DNA of 64,000 nt from the NCBI RefSeq assembly GCF_023273875.1, contig NZ_CP096882.1:1674001-1738000 (forward strand). Direction: 5' to 3'. Shown one piece after another: positions 62,398-64,000 of the stretch. The notes beneath the pieces are model-generated. The model searched no databases and was not told where the DNA came from. It worked only from the letters and a program-made list of their open reading frames with translations. The stretch is from Pseudarthrobacter sp. SSS035. GTDB taxonomy: Bacteria; Actinomycetota; Actinomycetes; Actinomycetales; Micrococcaceae. The position numbers were made by a program, and so were the translations under genes. How positions within the stretch are numbered: position 1 is the stretch's first letter; each line of letters starts with the position of its first letter.

Positions 62398-63162
62398 GTG
62401 TCTGTTACTAGTACTGCTCCCCTCACTCCTACCGCCGGCTCCGCCCTCACCCACCCGCTGACACTCAGCAACGTCACCCTCGAATACCCGGACGGGGGCG
62501 GAACCATCAAGGCCCTGGACAGCGTCAGCCTCCACGTCGCAGCGGGCAGGATGGTCTCGCTGGTGGGCCCGTCCGGTTCGGGCAAATCCAGCCTCCTGGC
62601 AGTCGCCGCCACCCTGGTCCGGCCCACCAGCGGGGACGTGATCATTGACGGGACCAACACCGCGGGGCTGAAGGACAAGGAACTGACCGCGCTGCGGCGG
62701 GAGACGGTGGGCATCATCTTCCAGCAGCCCAACCTCCTGGCGTCCCTGACCGCCGTCGAGCAGTTGATGATTGGCCACCACCTGCGCGGCAACCCGCTGA
62801 AGGCCGCGCGTTCGCGGGCTCTTGACCTGTTGGATCTGGTGGGCTTGGCTGAGTCCGCCGGCAAGCGGCCGCACCAGCTCTCGGGCGGGCAGCGGCAGCG
62901 GGTGAACATTGCCCGGGCGCTGATGGGCAGCCCGAAGGTGCTGCTGGTGGATGAGCCGACGGCGGCGCTGGACCACGCGCGCAGCGCGTCGACCGTCGGG
63001 CTGCTGCGCCGGGTCACCGACGAGTTCCAGGTGGCCACGGTGATGGTCACGCACGACACCGAATTCGTCCCGCTGACCGACGCCGTCGCTGTAATGCGCG
63101 ACGGCGGCCTGACCGCCCCGGCCGTACCCGGCGCCTTACTTAGCGCCGGGGTCGCGGAGTAG
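62398..63162 (+). CDS. ABC transporter ATPase (MacB/LolD type)
   Basis: 254 aa: Walker A LVGPSGSGKSSLLAV, signature LSGGQRQRVNIARAL, Walker B KVLLVDEPTAALD, switch His MVTHDTEF. GTG 62398 has GAAAGG 7-8 nt upstream. Partner of the FtsX-like permease 34 nt upstream. Confidence 0.94.
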   Translation: MSVTSTAPLTPTAGSALTHPLTLSNVTLEYPDGGGTIKALDSVSLHVAAGRMVSLVGPSGSGKSSLLAVAATLVRPTSGDVIIDGTNTAGLKDKELTALRRETVGIIFQQPNLLASLTAVEQLMIGHHLRGNPLKAARSRALDLLDLVGLAESAGKRPHQLSGGQRQRVNIARALMGSPKVLLVDEPTAALDHARSASTVGLLRRVTDEFQVATVMVTHDTEFVPLTDAVAVMRDGGLTAPAVPGALLSAGVAE

Positions 63163-63171
63163 GGTTCCGTC

Positions 63172-63876
63172 ATGGACATCATCTTGGTACCCGGTTTCTG
63201 GTTGGACGCGTCGTCGTGGGAGGAGGTGACGCCGGCCCTGGAGGCGGCGGGGCACACAACCCATCCACTGACTCTTCCCGGCCTTGAATCTGTGGACGCA
63301 CGGCGTGGCGGCATCACTCTGAAGGACCATATTGCCGCCGTCGTAGACGTTCTGGACGGTCTCGACGGAAAGGTGGTTCTGGTGGGGCACTCCGGTGGTG
63401 GCGCGGTCATCCACGGCGTGGCGGACGCACGGCCGGACCGCGTTGCCCGGAATATTTACGTGGACAGCGGACCCCTGGGCGAGGGCGGCGTCATCAATGA
63501 CGGGCTGCCCACCGAGGGCGACGACGTGCCGCTGCCGCCGTGGGATGGATTCGATGACGCCGATCTGGTGGATCTCACCGATGAGTTGCGCGCGTCGTTC
63601 CGGGCACGCGCCATCCCCGAGCCCAGGGGCGTTGCGCATGGCCGGCAGCGCCTGCATGACGTCCGCAGGTACGACGTTCCGGCGACTGTGATCGCGTGCC
63701 AGTTCCCGTCGTCGCTGCTCACCGAATGGATCGACGCCGGACACCCGTTCACCGCCGAACTGGCCCGCATCCGCGACGTCGAGTACGTGGACCTCCCCAC
63801 CGGGCACTGGCCCCAGTTCACGAAACCTGTGGAACTGGGCCAGGCGATCCTGGCGGCGGTGGAACGGGCGGGGTGA
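63172..63876 (+). CDS. Alpha/beta hydrolase
   Basis: 234-aa alpha/beta-fold protein. Starts IILVPGFWLDASSWEEV; the nucleophile elbow is VLVGHSGGGAVIHG (Ser near 74); the catalytic His is probably in LPTGHWPQF near the end. Begins 9 nt after the ATPase stop, so it may belong to that operon. Substrate unknown; family members include esterases and salicylate-ester or haloalkane-type hydrolases. Confidence 0.88.
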   Translation: MDIILVPGFWLDASSWEEVTPALEAAGHTTHPLTLPGLESVDARRGGITLKDHIAAVVDVLDGLDGKVVLVGHSGGGAVIHGVADARPDRVARNIYVDSGPLGEGGVINDGLPTEGDDVPLPPWDGFDDADLVDLTDELRASFRARAIPEPRGVAHGRQRLHDVRRYDVPATVIACQFPSSLLTEWIDAGHPFTAELARIRDVEYVDLPTGHWPQFTKPVELGQAILAAVERAG

Positions 63877-63899
63877 CGCTGCAGGCCAGGCAGCGTCAC
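63873..63899 (+). terminator. Terminator hairpin after the hydrolase gene
   Basis: GTGACGCTGC (63873-63882) and GCAGCGTCAC (63890-63899) form a perfect 10-bp stem with a 7-nt loop; the left arm includes the hydrolase stop codon. From 63900 to the end I see no gene. Confidence 0.75.
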
Positions 63900-64000
63900 C
63901 AGCTCGTCTCGCGACCTTGGCTCCGGGCGTACTACGCCTCAAACGGGTCCTGAACCCCGCACTCCATACCGGATTTTATTGAACTACAAAGCCAGCGGCA

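Overview
This is a high-GC actinobacterial window of the Arthrobacter / Pseudarthrobacter type (Micrococcaceae). The first gene is a dimethylglycine oxidase whose flavin-linked His48, catalytic His225 and Tyr259, and folate-site Asp552 fall at the numbers I recall for the Arthrobacter globiformis enzyme. Short overlaps (ATGA, GTGA), GTG/TTG starts, lipomannan-type mannosyltransferases and ATPase-less sugar ABC operons fit the same group. The taxon is inferred from protein features, not from a marker gene.

Region 1 (1-22.5 kb) handles glycine betaine breakdown and one-carbon disposal. It holds dimethylglycine oxidase, a stand-alone methenyl-THF cyclohydrolase, a FolD lacking its usual catalytic lysine, a GntR regulator, a MetF-type reductase, a YdeP/FdhF-type molybdo-oxidoreductase, GTP cyclohydrolase I, MoeA and FdhD. 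A divergent LysR regulator then precedes a GbcAB-like Rieske demethylase, a glutathione-independent formaldehyde dehydrogenase and a BCCT betaine transporter. A truncated moaA, a LuxR-type regulator with a kinase-like body and the RuMP pair hxlB-hxlA follow. The methyl groups can thus go to formaldehyde (oxidised by FdhA or fixed by RuMP) or to methylene-THF (oxidised toward formate and CO2, or reduced to methyl-THF). Scars are present: fdhD runs out of frame into the remnant of a second BCCT gene, and moaA is cut after about 120 codons.

Region 2 (22.6-38.3 kb) holds small catabolic operons: PucR regulator, NCS1 permease and PuuE-like deacetylase-fold amidohydrolase (purine or cyclic amide use); nucleoside hydrolase, MFS transporter and ribokinase with two LacI-type operators; and a sugar ABC importer without ATPase, with a TIM-barrel isomerase and a Gfo/Idh/MocA dehydrogenase, divergent from a LacI gene. 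A second LacI gene carries a one-base frameshift in a C tract.

Region 3 (38.3-64 kb) is housekeeping: a RelA/SpoT-domain protein, two paralogous GT-C membrane proteins that both appear to start at AUU, a yeast-type cytosine deaminase, an MptB mannosyltransferase, a broken SulP gene, a diguanylate cyclase, a two-component system, an FtsX/LolD-type ABC pair and an alpha/beta hydrolase. It is interrupted at about 43.4-54.5 kb by a self-contained sugar or polyol cassette: RbtT/DalT/CsbX-like MFS, two FGGY kinases, histidine phosphatase, D-2-hydroxyacid dehydrogenase with a frameshift, DeoR regulator and XylFGH-like ABC importer. The cassette is bracketed by two direct copies of the last 450 bp of mptB, about 97% identical by eye. 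That is the pattern left when a circular or foreign DNA integrates by homologous recombination in mptB, and it is the main candidate for something undescribed here.

I saw no tRNA, rRNA, CRISPR array, insertion sequence or integrase gene.
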